DNA of 64,000 bases from Nocardioides sp. (GTDB taxonomy: Bacteria > Actinomycetota > Actinomycetes > Propionibacteriales > Nocardioidaceae), in the NCBI GenBank assembly GCA_002729525.1, contig PBYI01000051.1, positions 99,273-163,272 of the forward strand. Reading direction: 5' to 3'. Positions 39,052 to 48,168 of this stretch are shown one piece after another. The position numbers and the translations under genes were made by a program. The notes under the pieces were generated by a model. The model searched no databases. It had not been told where the DNA came from and was given only the letters and a program-made list of their open reading frames with translations. Position 1 is the first letter of the stretch. Every line of letters begins with the position of its first letter.

Positions 39052-41745
39052 GTGACCGAGACCCAGAGCAACCTCGGCGGGGACGACGGCGGGCCGTTCG
39101 GCGGCGGACGCGTGCAGGACATCGACCTGCAGGAGTCGATGAAGCGCAGCTACATCGACTACGCGATGGCTGTCATCGTCGGCCGCGCGCTGCCCGACGT
39201 ACGCGACGGCCTCAAGCCGGTGCACCGTCGCGTGCTGTACGCGATGTTCGACGGCGGCTACCGCCCCGACCGCGGGTTCTCCAAGTGCTCGCGCGTCGTC
39301 GGCGACGTCATGGGTCAGTACCACCCGCACGGCGACTCCGCGATCTACGACACCCTCGTGCGCCTCGCGCAGCCGTGGGTGATGCGCGCTCCGCTCATCA
39401 ACGGCCAGGGCAACTTCGGCTCGCCGGGCAACGACCCGGCCGCGGCCATGCGGTACACCGAGTGCCGGATGGCGCCGCTGGCCATGGAGATGGTGCGCGA
39501 CATCGAGGAGGAGACCGTCGACTTCGGTCCCAACTACGACGGTCGCTCGCAGGAGCCGCTGATCCTCCCGGCGCGCTTCCCCAACCTGCTCGTCAACGGC
39601 TCGGCCGGCATCGCGGTCGGCATGGCCACCAACATCCCGCCGCACAACTTGCGCGAGGTCGCCGACGGCGCGAAGTGGGCACTCGAGCACCCGGACGCCA
39701 CCCGCGAGGAGCTGCAGGACGCGCTCATCGAGCGGATCAAGGGCCCCGACTTCCCCAACGCCGCGCTCATCGTCGGCCGCCAGGGCATCGAGCAGACCTA
39801 CCGCACCGGTCGCGGCTCGATCACCCAGCGCGCGGTCATCGAGGTCGACGAGGACGCCAAGGGCCGCACCTGCCTGGTGATCACCGAGCTGCCCTACATG
39901 GTCAACCCGGACAACCTCGCGCTGAAGATCGCCGAGCTCGCCGACTCCGGCAAGGTCCAGGGCATCTCCGACGTCCGCGACGACACCTCCTCGCGCACCG
40001 GTCAGCGCCTGGTCGTCGTGCTCAAGCGCGACGCCGTCGCCCGCGTGGTGCTCAACAACCTGCTCAAGCACACCGAGCTGCAGACCAACTTCAGCGCCAA
40101 CATGCTCGCGCTCGTCGACGGCGTGCCCCGCACGCTCTCGATCGACCAGTTCATCAGCAACTGGGTCGAGCACCAGATCGACGTCATCCGCCGGCGTACG
40201 GAGTTCCGCCTGCGCCGGGCCGAGGAGCGCGCCCACATCCTGCGCGGCCTGGTCAAGGCGCTCGACATGCTTGACGACGTCATCGCCCTCATCCGGGCGA
40301 GCGAGAGCGCGGAGGCCGCGCGCAGCGGCCTGATGGAGCTGCTCGACATCGACGAGCTCCAGGCCCGCGCGATCCTCGACATGCAGCTGCGCCAGCTCGC
40401 CGCCCTGGAGCGCCAGCGGATCATCGACCAGCTCGCCGAGATCGAGCTGGAGATCGCCGACCTCAAGGACATCCTCGCCAACGTGTCGCGTCAGCGCGCG
40501 ATCGTCATGGAGGAGCTCGAGGGCATCGTCGAGAAGTACGGCGACGACCGGCGTACCCAGATCATCGCCGCCGACGGGGACCTCTCCATGGAGGACCTCA
40601 TCCCCGACGAGGAGCTGGTCGTCTCGATCACCCGCGGCGGGTACGCCAAGCGCACCCGCGCCGACGCCTACCGGCTGCAGAAGCGCGGCGGCAAGGGCGT
40701 GCGCGGCGCGACGCTGCGCGGCGACGACGTCGTGGAGCACTTCATCGCCACGACCAACCACCACTGGCTGCTGTTCTTCACCAACGCCGGTCGCGTCTAC
40801 CGCACGAAGGCCTACAACCTCCCGGAGGCGTCGCGCGACGCCAAGGGCGGGCACGTGGCCGGGCTGCTGAGCTTCCAGCCGGACGAGCAGATCGCGCAGG
40901 TGCTGGCGATCCGTGACTACGACCAGATGCCGTACCTGCTGCTGGCGACCCGCAAGGGCCTGGTGAAGAAGACCCGCCTGGGCGACTACAACTCCCCGCG
41001 TCAGGCCGGCATCATCGCGATCAACTTCCGCGACGACGACGACGAGCTGATCGGCGCGCAGCTGGTCTCGGCCGACGACGACGTCCTGCTGATCTCGCGC
41101 AGCGGGTCGGCCATCCGGTTCCGGGCGGCCGACGACCAGCTGCGGCCGATGGGGCGCGCCACCTCGGGCGTCACGGGTATGAAGTTCCGTGCGGACGACG
41201 ATGCGGTGCTGTCGATGTCGATCATCCGCGCGCACCAGAAGGCCGTGGAGGAGGACGCCGAGGCGGCGGCCGCCGACGACCAGAAGGTGCAGTACGTCTT
41301 CACGATCACCGACGGCGGCTTCGCCAAGCGCTCCCCGATCGCGGAGTACCGCATCACCAACCGCGGTGGCCTCGGCATCCGGGCGATGACGCTGACGAAC
41401 GCCGACCGCGGCGGGCTCGTGGGCGGCTTCATCGTCGAGGACGGCGACGAGATCCTCTCGATCACCTCCTCGGGCCAGGTCGTGCGCAGCCCGATCAACG
41501 AGGACTTCCGCCCGACCGGACGCTCCACCCAGGGCGTGAAGTTCGTGACGCCGAAGAAGAACGACTCGGTAGCCGTGGTGGCCCGCTCGGTGGAGAGCAA
41601 GGTCGTCGACGAGGAGCTCGCCGAGGGCGCCGAGGGCGAGGACGTGACCGGCGCTGTGGACGCGGGTGACACAATCGCTGACGACAGCACACCGGGCGAC
41701 GCCCCGGAGAGCACCCCGGCACCGCAGGAGGATGAGGACCGATGA
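39052..41745 (+). CDS. gyrA: DNA gyrase subunit A
   Basis: The 897-residue breakage-reunion subunit has [37 protein letters not shown] at the start. The quinolone region [20 protein letters not shown] keeps Ser and Asp at the resistance positions, so no classic quinolone-resistance change is visible, and the catalytic tyrosine is in [11 protein letters not shown]. The C-terminal half has six beta-pinwheel blades with a GyrA-box-like [10 protein letters not shown]. The tail is very acidic. The GTG at 39052 has GGAGAGAG upstream. It overlaps the DUF3566 gene by 4 bases. Confidence 0.97.
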   Translation: MTETQSNLGGDDGGPFGGGRVQDIDLQESMKRSYIDYAMAVIVGRALPDVRDGLKPVHRRVLYAMFDGGYRPDRGFSKCSRVVGDVMGQYHPHGDSAIYDTLVRLAQPWVMRAPLINGQGNFGSPGNDPAAAMRYTECRMAPLAMEMVRDIEEETVDFGPNYDGRSQEPLILPARFPNLLVNGSAGIAVGMATNIPPHNLREVADGAKWALEHPDATREELQDALIERIKGPDFPNAALIVGRQGIEQTYRTGRGSITQRAVIEVDEDAKGRTCLVITELPYMVNPDNLALKIAELADSGKVQGISDVRDDTSSRTGQRLVVVLKRDAVARVVLNNLLKHTELQTNFSANMLALVDGVPRTLSIDQFISNWVEHQIDVIRRRTEFRLRRAEERAHILRGLVKALDMLDDVIALIRASESAEAARSGLMELLDIDELQARAILDMQLRQLAALERQRIIDQLAEIELEIADLKDILANVSRQRAIVMEELEGIVEKYGDDRRTQIIAADGDLSMEDLIPDEELVVSITRGGYAKRTRADAYRLQKRGGKGVRGATLRGDDVVEHFIATTNHHWLLFFTNAGRVYRTKAYNLPEASRDAKGGHVAGLLSFQPDEQIAQVLAIRDYDQMPYLLLATRKGLVKKTRLGDYNSPRQAGIIAINFRDDDDELIGAQLVSADDDVLLISRSGSAIRFRAADDQLRPMGRATSGVTGMKFRADDDAVLSMSIIRAHQKAVEEDAEAAAADDQKVQYVFTITDGGFAKRSPIAEYRITNRGGLGIRAMTLTNADRGGLVGGFIVEDGDEILSITSSGQVVRSPINEDFRPTGRSTQGVKFVTPKKNDSVAVVARSVESKVVDEELAEGAEGEDVTGAVDAGDTIADDSTPGDAPESTPAPQEDEDR

Positions 41746-42338
41746 GCGAGCGGTCGACCTCCACCAGCCCTCCCCCGACGCCGCCGTCGGGCGCCCCCAA
41801 GGCGCCCAAGACCCCCAAGAATGGGGGCGGCAGCGGCTTCGGCGGGAAGTCCGAGGGCGCCAACGGTGACACCGCCGTCCGCGGCGGCTTCGCCGAGCGG
41901 CTGCAGGCCAAGCTCAAGGAGGCGGCCGACGCCGCCACCAGCCGGCCGGCCTCCACGAAGAAGTCGCGCGGCCCTCGTCGCGCCCGGCTCCGCCTGACCC
42001 GTGTCGATCCGTGGTCGGTGATGAAGACGGCGTTCCTGCTGTCCATCGCCTTCGGCATCGTCACCGTCGTCGCGGTCGCCATGGTCTGGGAGGTCCTCGG
42101 GGCCGCCGGCGTGTGGACGTCGATCAACGACGCCGTCGCCAACGTGCTCCAGGACCAGGCCGACGGCTTCGACGTCCGCGACTACGTGGGCACCGACCGC
42201 GTCCTCGGCTTCACCATGCTGGTGGCTGCCGTCGACGTCGTCCTGCTGACCGCGATGGCCACCCTGGCGGCGTTCCTCTACAACATGTCCGCTGCCCTCC
42301 TGGGCGGGCTCGAGCTGACCCTCGCCGAGGACAGCTGA
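41742..42338 (+). CDS. DUF3566-family membrane protein
   Basis: In this 198-residue protein, a Pro/Gly/Ser-rich cytoplasmic N-terminus (1-85) is followed by the DUF3566 domain ([33 protein letters not shown] and, later, [29 protein letters not shown]), with two membrane helices around an outer loop. Its gene follows gyrA in most actinobacteria (Rv0007 position) and is coupled to it by ATGA. Function unknown. Confidence 0.88.
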   Translation: MSERSTSTSPPPTPPSGAPKAPKTPKNGGGSGFGGKSEGANGDTAVRGGFAERLQAKLKEAADAATSRPASTKKSRGPRRARLRLTRVDPWSVMKTAFLLSIAFGIVTVVAVAMVWEVLGAAGVWTSINDAVANVLQDQADGFDVRDYVGTDRVLGFTMLVAAVDVVLLTAMATLAAFLYNMSAALLGGLELTLAEDS

Positions 42339-42345
42339 GCCCGTT

Positions 42346-42375
42346 TTGGGCGCGTCGGCACGGCTGGGGTAACGT
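42346..42375 (+). promoter_or_regulatory. tRNA-Ile promoter
   Basis: TTGGGC (42346-42351), 18 bases, then TAACGT (42370-42375). The whole block is repeated, with few changes, before the tRNA-Leu gene at 60226-60255, which supports both as promoters of stable RNA. Confidence 0.6.
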
Positions 42376-42403
42376 TCCACCGGCCCGTTCGACCGGGCCT
42401 CAC

Positions 42404-42477
42404 GGGCCTATAGCTCAGACGGTTAGAGCGCTTCCCTGATAAGGAAGAGGTCACAGGTTCAAGTCCTGTTAGGCCCA
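42404..42477 (+). tRNA. tRNA-Ile (GAT)
   Basis: The cloverleaf is complete: acceptor GGGCCTA (42404-42410) pairs with TAGGCCC (42470-42476), the anticodon loop is CTGATAA with anticodon GAT, and the T arm contains GGTTCAAGTCC. The discriminator is A at 42477 and CCA is not encoded. Confidence 0.96.
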
Positions 42478-42537
42478 CTGATCGGTTCACGCCGGTCTGC
42501 CCGGTCGAACGAACGAGGCGAGAGGAACAGCGAGTCC

Positions 42538-42663
42538 ATGAAGAAGATCCTGGCCCTCGCCCTGGCGGGCGCCGGCGCCGTCCTGGTGCGGCGCTCGATG
42601 CAGCAGTCGAAGACCGAGCAGGCCCTCTGGGCCGAGGCGACCGACTCCGTCCGTCGCTCCTGA
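42538..42663 (+). CDS. DLW-39 family small protein
   Basis: A 41-residue open frame codes a protein that starts MKKILALALAGAGAVLVRRS, continues with a charged stretch and contains ALWAEATDSV near its end. This is the pattern of the actinobacterial DLW-39 family, named for its length and the D/A-LW motif. It has a short hydrophobic N-terminus and may sit in the membrane. It lies between two tRNA genes after gyrA, the usual place for this family. GAGAGGAACAG precedes the ATG. Function unknown. Confidence 0.85.
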   Translation: MKKILALALAGAGAVLVRRSMQQSKTEQALWAEATDSVRRS

Positions 42664-42691
42664 TCCACCGGGTCGCTCGCCGACCCGCCTC

Positions 42692-42767
42692 GGGGCCTTG
42701 GCGCAATTGGTAGCGCACCTGCTTTGCAAGCAGGGGGTTAGGGGTTCGAGTCCCCTAGGCTCCACCA
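42692..42767 (+). tRNA. tRNA-Ala (TGC)
   Basis: Acceptor GGGGCCT (42692-42698) pairs with AGGCTCC (42757-42763) with one G-T pair. The anticodon loop TTTGCAA gives anticodon TGC. CCA is encoded (42765-42767). A foreign-looking restriction gene starts 48 bases downstream. Confidence 0.96.
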
Positions 42768-42815
42768 GCAGCATCCATCCGCTGCGGAAGTCGCTGCGGC
42801 GTCATTGATCGATGT

Positions 42816-44228
42816 ATGTCGCCGCGCTCCATCGAGTTCGAACCTAGGCTTCGCCTCGTGGATGACACGAGGGTCGATATCACGTGGCCCGCCGCGGTGC
42901 GACCTGCAGACTCGCCACGAAACGTCGTCGTCCACGACGTTCTCCGGTACGCACAACGTGCGACCCAGTGGGACGTGGAGCTCGACGGCTACATCAACTA
43001 CCACTGGCTTACCAGTCCCGCGGAAATCGACCGCCCAAAGGTGATGCTGGAAGCCGGCATCAATGCGCCGTCCGAGGTGTCCACGCATGGCAGCACTCGT
43101 CGGCCGCTCATTGCTATTCGCTCCAGCCCATGGAAGGCCGGCCACGAGACAAACCCTTGGCACGACGAGTTCGACCTCGATCACGGACACGTTCGCTACT
43201 TCGGCGACCACAAGCCCACGACCATGGGTCTGCCCGGGGCGACGAGGGGTAATCGCCTGCTGCTCGAGGCAGCGCGTTTACATGCCGGCACCACTCGAGA
43301 CGAGCGGCTTCTGGCCCCGCCACTTCTGCTGTTCCGGTCGATCACGGTGCACCGTGAAAGCCGCGCCATCGTCAAAGGCCACGTGGAGTTCTGCGGCGCA
43401 GCCATCATCGAGCGCCTCGAACACGTGGTGCAAAGAGATCCTGAGACCGGCAGGAGCTTTCCCAACATCGCTCTGGACTTGGCGGTTGTCGTTGGCCGAG
43501 ACACCGACGGGATCGACATGCGTTGGATTGACGATCGTCGTGACGAGGCACTTGGAGCGGAGACGGCTCTTCGCCACGCCCCCGATCAGTGGGTGCGGTG
43601 GGTCAAAGATGGGCGCGTGGCTATCTCGGGGGTCCGCCGCCGCGTCTTGGCGAGCTCGGTCAAGGCGGCGAAGGACCAGCAACCCGTGCCAGGCACCATC
43701 GAGGCCGACGTGTTGAGCACGCTCTACAGGTTCTATGACGGGCGCAAGCACGCGTTTGAGCTGCTCGCCTCCCAAGTTGCAGCAGAGGTGCTTCGCGAGT
43801 CTGGCGCTCGCTACAAGGAGGGATGGCTCTCGCGATCCTCTGGCGACGGTGGAGTCGACTTCATTGGACGCATCGACATGGGTTCTTTGGCTGCGAGTAC
43901 GCCTGTGGTCGTCCTGGGCCAGGCAAAGTGCATCCTCCCGTCCTCCTCCGTCTCGCCTGAGCAGGTTGCACGGGTTGTTGCACGACTTCGACGGGGATGG
44001 ATCGGCGTCTACGTAACGACCGGGTCGTTCTCAAAACAGGCTCAGATCGAGATCATCGATGACCAGTACCCGGTAGTGCTGGTGTCCGGTGGGACCTTGG
44101 CGTCAACGGTCCGTCGCATGGCCGAGGCGAGCTATGGCGGCGACCTCGACGCGCTCCTTCAAGCGACAGTCGAGAAGTACGCCGGGGCCATCACCCATCG
44201 TCGCCCTGAAGAAGTCATCTCTATGTAG
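42816..44228 (+). CDS. Modification-dependent restriction endonuclease (AspBHI/Mrr-like)
   Basis: In the 470-residue protein, residues about 1-250 resemble the N-terminal domain of AspBHI-type enzymes, an SRA-like reader of modified cytosine (RRPLIAIRSSPWKAGHETNPWHDEF and DHGHVRYFGDHKP). The C-terminal part (about 300-430) is a PD-(D/E)xK Mrr-type nuclease with GDGGVDFIGRID and VVLGQAKC. It should cut DNA with modified bases, a type IV restriction activity. Base use is clearly less GC-biased than neighbours, which suggests acquisition, and it lies directly after tRNA-Ala. No integrase or methylase is beside it. The domain call is from memory of the family. Confidence 0.72.
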   Translation: MSPRSIEFEPRLRLVDDTRVDITWPAAVRPADSPRNVVVHDVLRYAQRATQWDVELDGYINYHWLTSPAEIDRPKVMLEAGINAPSEVSTHGSTRRPLIAIRSSPWKAGHETNPWHDEFDLDHGHVRYFGDHKPTTMGLPGATRGNRLLLEAARLHAGTTRDERLLAPPLLLFRSITVHRESRAIVKGHVEFCGAAIIERLEHVVQRDPETGRSFPNIALDLAVVVGRDTDGIDMRWIDDRRDEALGAETALRHAPDQWVRWVKDGRVAISGVRRRVLASSVKAAKDQQPVPGTIEADVLSTLYRFYDGRKHAFELLASQVAAEVLRESGARYKEGWLSRSSGDGGVDFIGRIDMGSLAASTPVVVLGQAKCILPSSSVSPEQVARVVARLRRGWIGVYVTTGSFSKQAQIEIIDDQYPVVLVSGGTLASTVRRMAEASYGGDLDALLQATVEKYAGAITHRRPEEVISM

Positions 44229-44325
44229 ATGGGCCGAGGTAGGTGGTGACCCGTCGCGACTGCGCAGCTCCGAGACCTGGCGGGGGGTCTCGGGCTAACC
44301 TCGGATTCGCAACAGCGGGAGGGAC

Positions 44326-45345
44326 ATGCCGGGCACCACCACGCGCAACGGAGCGCGATCGTCCATGGGCGGCGCGCGGCGCCGTCGTACGCGCAACGCG
44401 GTCGCTGCGGCGCTCGCCCTTGGGCTGGCGCTGACCGCCTGCTCCGGCGACGAGGAGCCAGAGAAGCCGGCACCCGCGCCGACCGAGTCGTCTGGCCCAC
44501 TCGGGTACGACCCCGACGCCGAGCCCGCGGGAGCCGTGCTCTCCCTGGTGCCCGGCGACGCCGTCGAGCTGCGGGTCACCGACTGGGAGCAGGTGCGCCT
44601 CGACCTCGCCGAGCCCGACCTCGACGGCACGTCGTCGGCCGCTCAGCGTCGCGCCTTCGCTCGGAAGGCCGCCAAGCAGGCGCCGCTGATGACCGACGGG
44701 GTGCTGCGGGCAGCGGACACGGCGTACCAGTCCGGCTACGGGTTCGGGCAGGACGACGTCGCCTGGGAGGCCGTCTTCACCGGACCCTCCGGCGACGGGT
44801 GGATCGTGAAGTTCCGCGACGGCCTCGACATGAAGAAGGTGCAGCAGGCCGCCAAGGCGGGCGTCGGTCCGCTCGGTGACGCCACCGTCGACGCCGGCAC
44901 CTCGGTCGCCGGCGTCGGGTTCGCGCCGTCGGCCGACGCCAGCTGGGCCGCCGACGGCAGTGCGCCCGACCTGACGACGCAGATCGCCGCCGGCACCCTG
45001 CTGCGGCGCGGGTGCCTCTCCACCAGCCAGGTGTACGGCGGCGCGCGCGCCGACCAGGTCGCCGCGGCCGACTTGGCCGGGCTCGACGAGCTCGACACCT
45101 GGGCCGTCAGCCTCGGCGGCGACCTTGCCACCGTGCGGCTCGGTGAGCCCCGGCCCGACGCGTTCGACCGGGCCCGGATCGCCGACTCGCTGCCGCGCAC
45201 GAAGCCGGCGCTCGACAGCGCGCTGACCGACGCCGTCGCCGACCCGCGGAGCGGGCGGATCGGGTACGTCGTCACGGACCCGACGGCGGCTGCCGAGCTG
45301 GTGCGGGACGACCGGTTGGCGTTCGCGCTCTGCGCGACGACCTGA
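44326..45345 (+). CDS. Putative lipoprotein
   Basis: The 339-residue protein has a basic start, a hydrophobic signal (about 24-39) and a lipobox ALTAC, so the mature protein would be lipid-anchored at about Cys 39. An Asp/Glu/Pro linker follows, then a soluble domain without a motif I recognise. One cysteine pair is possible (RRGCLST and the terminal ALCATT). It is followed by intergenic repeats. Function unknown. Confidence 0.75.
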   Translation: MPGTTTRNGARSSMGGARRRRTRNAVAAALALGLALTACSGDEEPEKPAPAPTESSGPLGYDPDAEPAGAVLSLVPGDAVELRVTDWEQVRLDLAEPDLDGTSSAAQRRAFARKAAKQAPLMTDGVLRAADTAYQSGYGFGQDDVAWEAVFTGPSGDGWIVKFRDGLDMKKVQQAAKAGVGPLGDATVDAGTSVAGVGFAPSADASWAADGSAPDLTTQIAAGTLLRRGCLSTSQVYGGARADQVAAADLAGLDELDTWAVSLGGDLATVRLGEPRPDAFDRARIADSLPRTKPALDSALTDAVADPRSGRIGYVVTDPTAAAELVRDDRLAFALCATT

Positions 45346-45375
45346 CGTTCGGTGGTCGCGGTGGGCTCTTGGCCG

Positions 45376-45480
45376 GCGGTGGTTTCGACACCTCGTTCGC
45401 TGGCGCTCACGTCGGGCTCAACCACCTGAGCCGCTGGGCTCGACCACCTGAGCGGCTGCACTCAGCCACCTGAGGGGCCT
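45376..45480. repeat. Dispersed intergenic hairpin repeat, second locus, with a 22-bp tandem tail
   Basis: The segment ggtggtttcgacac (from 45379) and its partner ggctcaaccacc (45415-45426) form a hairpin around a TCGCTGGCGCT core, as in the element near 23.55 kb. It is followed by three degenerate 22-base units that start at 45417, 45439 and 45461 (ctcRRccacctgag...). The repeat fills the gap between the lipoprotein and SURF1 genes. Confidence 0.78.
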
Positions 45481-45497
45481 CCGCCTACCCTGGAGGG

Positions 45498-46301
45498 GTG
45501 CGCTCGCTGCTGACCCGTCGGATGATCGGCGCGCACGTGCTCGCTGTCGTCTGCGCGCTGGCGGCCGGCGGGCTCGGGTTCTGGCAGCTCGCCGCCTGGC
45601 AGGCGCAGCGCGAGTTGGCCGCGCGCGACCTCACCACCCAGCCCGTCGTACCGATGGAGGACCTCATCGGTCCCGACGAGGCGTTCCCCGGGCAGGACCT
45701 CGGCCGTCGCGTCGAGGTGAGCGGCACCTGGATCGACGACGCCACCGTGTACGTCGCCGACCGCGCCCACGAGGGCGTCGCCGGCTACTGGGTCGTCACC
45801 CCGCTCTCCGTCACCGACGTGCCGGGCGTCGACTCCGCCGTCCCGGTCGTCCGCGGGTGGTCGCCCGAGCCCACCGCCGCCCCGGCCGACGCCGACGGCG
45901 CGACCGCGGCCGTCACCGGTTGGCTGCAGCCGCCCGAGGGCACCGGCGCCGTCGACGACGACCCCACCGACGACGTCTTCCCGCAGCTGCGGGTCGCCGA
46001 CCTGGTGCAGCGGGTCGACCAGGACCTGTACGGCGCCTACGTCATCGCCGAGGAGCCGACCCCAGGGCTCGTGCAGGCCGACCTCGCCGCCGTACCGAAG
46101 CCGAGCAGCACCACCGGCCTCCGCAACCTGCTCTACGCCCTCGAGTGGTGGTTCTTCGCCGGGTTCGCGCTGTTCCTGTGGTGGAAGTTCTGGCAGGACG
46201 AGCAGGCCGACGCCGCCGCCATCGAGGCCGCTGCGACGCAGGCCACGACGAGCACCGACCAGGACGCCGCCGAGCCCGTCGCCGCTGGGCCCGCTGAGTA
46301 G
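45498..46301 (+). CDS. SURF1-family cytochrome oxidase biogenesis protein
   Basis: The 267-residue protein has membrane helices at both ends (about 13-30 and 215-232). Between them is a SURF1-like outer domain: FWQLAAWQAQRELAARD, GRRVEVSGTW, YWVVTPLSVTD, VPVVRGWSP and RNLLYALEWWFFAGFALFLWWKF. SURF1 helps insert heme into cytochrome oxidase. The GTG at 45498 follows a GGAGGG. The DUF3817 gene follows after 9 bases, so they are likely co-transcribed. Confidence 0.88.
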   Translation: MRSLLTRRMIGAHVLAVVCALAAGGLGFWQLAAWQAQRELAARDLTTQPVVPMEDLIGPDEAFPGQDLGRRVEVSGTWIDDATVYVADRAHEGVAGYWVVTPLSVTDVPGVDSAVPVVRGWSPEPTAAPADADGATAAVTGWLQPPEGTGAVDDDPTDDVFPQLRVADLVQRVDQDLYGAYVIAEEPTPGLVQADLAAVPKPSSTTGLRNLLYALEWWFFAGFALFLWWKFWQDEQADAAAIEAAATQATTSTDQDAAEPVAAGPAE

Positions 46302-46310
46302 GGTCTGGGC

Positions 46311-46652
46311 GTGAACCTGTTCGCCGTCTACCGCTGGCTGGCGCTCGTCGTCGGCGTGCTGCTGGCCTTCTGCTCCTTCGTCGCCTTCCCGCTGCGCTAC
46401 CTGCCCGAGGAGGGCACGTCGCTGCAGACGCTCGGCGAGAACCTCAGCATCCTGTGGGTCGTCCACGGCTGGGTCTTCATGGTGTACGTCGTCGTCGCGG
46501 TGCTCCTGGCGCGCAAGGCGCGCTGGACCATCCAGTTCACGCTGCTCGCGCTGGTTGCCGGCCTGGTGCCGATCCTCATCTTCTTCGTCGAGCGGCACGT
46601 CGCGCGCAAGGTGCGCGAGGAGACCCCCGACATCGCCGCCGGCACCGTCTGA
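46311..46652 (+). CDS. DUF3817-family membrane protein
   Basis: The 113-residue protein has three membrane helices (about 8-27, 51-68, 75-92). It shows the DUF3817 pattern FAVYRWLALVVGVLLAF, VHGWVFMVYVVVAVLLARKARW and PILIFFVERHVARKV. Function unknown; it often lies with SURF1-like or respiratory genes. It is followed by a strong terminator. Confidence 0.88.
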   Translation: MNLFAVYRWLALVVGVLLAFCSFVAFPLRYLPEEGTSLQTLGENLSILWVVHGWVFMVYVVVAVLLARKARWTIQFTLLALVAGLVPILIFFVERHVARKVREETPDIAAGTV

Positions 46653-46682
46653 CGCCCGCCGCACCACCCGTCGTACGACGCC

Positions 46683-46719
46683 CGAGGGCCCCCAGGACGC
46701 TGAGTCCTGGGGGCCCTCG
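46683..46719. terminator. Strong hairpin terminator after the DUF3817 gene
   Basis: A perfect 16-base stem (46683-46698 with 46704-46719) has a 5-base loop gctga. It lies between convergent genes and can serve both. Confidence 0.85.
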
Positions 46720-46737
46720 TGCTGACGGGCGTGCGCC

Positions 46738-47397
46738 CTACTTCTTGTCGGGGTCGATCTCGACGACCTCGGCCGGCTCGTCCGGGGTGGAGACCTCGTG
46801 CGGCTCACCCGCGCTGTCCGACAGCGCCTCGTCGGGCGACGCACCGGCGGAGTCCTCGACACCGGCCTGCGGTGCCGCCGGCGTCGGAGCCGCGGCGGGC
46901 GTCTCCGGAGCCGGCGCCGGGGTCGGCGTGTAGGCGGACTGCCAGGCGTCATCGGCCTTGCCGTCCTGGAGCTTCTTCACCGCGAACGCGGCACCGCCGG
47001 CCACGGCGAGCAGCAGCAGCACCTTGCGCTTGCGGCGCTTTGGCTTCACCGGCTCGCCCTTCAGCTCGGCGACCTTCGCGTCCGCCAGCTCCTTCACGGC
47101 ACCGGCCTGCTCCAGGGCGTACGCACGACCCTGGGCGATGGCGGGAGCCGCCTTCACCCGAGCGTCCTCGAACCCCTCGACGGCCTTCTCGCGCGCCTCG
47201 GCGATCACCGGGGCAGCCTTCTCACGGGCATCGGCCAGCATCGGGCCGGCCTTCTCCTTGGCATCGTTCAGCGCCGGGACGGCGGTGTCCTGGACGAAGT
47301 CGAGCGCGGAGTCGACGGCTGCCTCGAGGTGGGGCTTGACCGCGTCGACGTACTCCGTCGCCTGGTCGGTCCACGACTTCTTCTTGCGGAGTCCCAT
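46738..47397 (-). CDS. Helical coiled protein with a single membrane segment
   Basis: In this roughly 219-residue protein, residues 10-115 are amphipathic helix with repeated 11-residue-like units (DAKEKAGPM, DAREKAAPV, EAREKAVEG, DARVKAAPA), similar in style to apolipoprotein or phasin helices. A basic patch KPKRRKRK and one hydrophobic segment (LLLLAVAGGAAFAVKKL, about 127-143) follow. The tail is acidic and Pro/Ala-rich. The ATG at 47397 has GAGAGGAAG upstream. It may coat or organise the membrane; function not known. Confidence 0.7.
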   Translation of the reverse strand: MGLRKKKSWTDQATEYVDAVKPHLEAAVDSALDFVQDTAVPALNDAKEKAGPMLADAREKAAPVIAEAREKAVEGFEDARVKAAPAIAQGRAYALEQAGAVKELADAKVAELKGEPVKPKRRKRKVLLLLAVAGGAAFAVKKLQDGKADDAWQSAYTPTPAPAPETPAAAPTPAAPQAGVEDSAGASPDEALSDSAGEPHEVSTPDEPAEVVEIDPDKK

Positions 47398-47633
47398 CGC
47401 GCTTCCTCTCGTTGACGTGCCTCCATCCCACCACGCGCGCGGGGACCGCCTCCACCCGCGTCCGGGTGAGCGCGGGCGTGATCCACCGAACACGACCGAC
47501 CGGGGACGCGGGCGCGACGACCGCACTGCGGACGCCCACGGCGTACGACGGGGGCACCGCTGGCCTGGCGTGACAGGATCGTCCACGGTCGTCGGACCCG
47601 ACGGCCGTCGCTCGCGTCGAAAGGCAGTACCTC

Positions 47634-48143
47634 ATGGCCCAGCAGGCCGTCCTCAAGACCAGCAAGGGCTCGATCACCGTGGACCTCTTCGGCAACCACG
47701 CGCCCGAGACCGTCGCCAACTTCACCGGCCTCGCGACCGGCGAGAAGGACTACAAGACCCCTGACGGCAAGACCGGCCCGTTCTACGATGGCCTCGGCTT
47801 CCACCGGGTGATCTCCGGCTTCATGATCCAGGGCGGCTGCCCGATCGGGAACGGCACCGGCGGCCCGGGCTACCAGTTCAAGGACGAGTTCCACCCCGAG
47901 CTCGTCTTCGACCGCCCCTACCTCTTCGCGATGGCCAACGCCGGCCCGGGCACCAACGGCTCGCAGTTCTTCATCACCGTCGGCGCGACCCCGTGGCTCA
48001 ACCACAAGCACACCATCTTCGGTGAGGTCGCCGACCAGGCCGGCCGCGACGTCGTCGACGCCATCGCCGCGACCAAGACCGGTCCGGGCGACCGCCCCGT
48101 CGAGCCCGTCGTCATCGAGTCCGTCGAGATCGTCGAGGGCTGA
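47634..48143 (+). CDS. ppiA: Peptidyl-prolyl cis-trans isomerase (cyclophilin)
   Basis: This 169-residue cyclophilin has the family core: FYDGLGFHRVISGFMIQGGCPIGNGTGGPGYQFKDEF, then FAMANAGPGTNGSQFFITVGATPWLNHKHTIFGEV. Catalytic Arg (HRV), Phe, Gln and the NHKHTIFG loop are present. It has no signal peptide, so it is cytoplasmic. The ATG at 47634 follows GAAAGGCAGTACCTC. In actinobacteria it is usual between gyrA and the pkn operon. Confidence 0.95.
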   Translation: MAQQAVLKTSKGSITVDLFGNHAPETVANFTGLATGEKDYKTPDGKTGPFYDGLGFHRVISGFMIQGGCPIGNGTGGPGYQFKDEFHPELVFDRPYLFAMANAGPGTNGSQFFITVGATPWLNHKHTIFGEVADQAGRDVVDAIAATKTGPGDRPVEPVVIESVEIVEG

Positions 48144-48168
48144 CCCGCACCGCCGCGGACGCACCACC

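Noticed and set aside
39352..39440. Possible quinolone-resistance change in GyrA
   Set aside because: The region reads GDSAIYD with Ser and Asp at the usual positions, which is the sensitive form.
42768..44325. A second copy of the tRNA-Ala 3' end marking the restriction gene as an integrated element
   Set aside because: I looked for the tRNA end downstream of the gene and saw no repeat, so no attachment sites are claimed.
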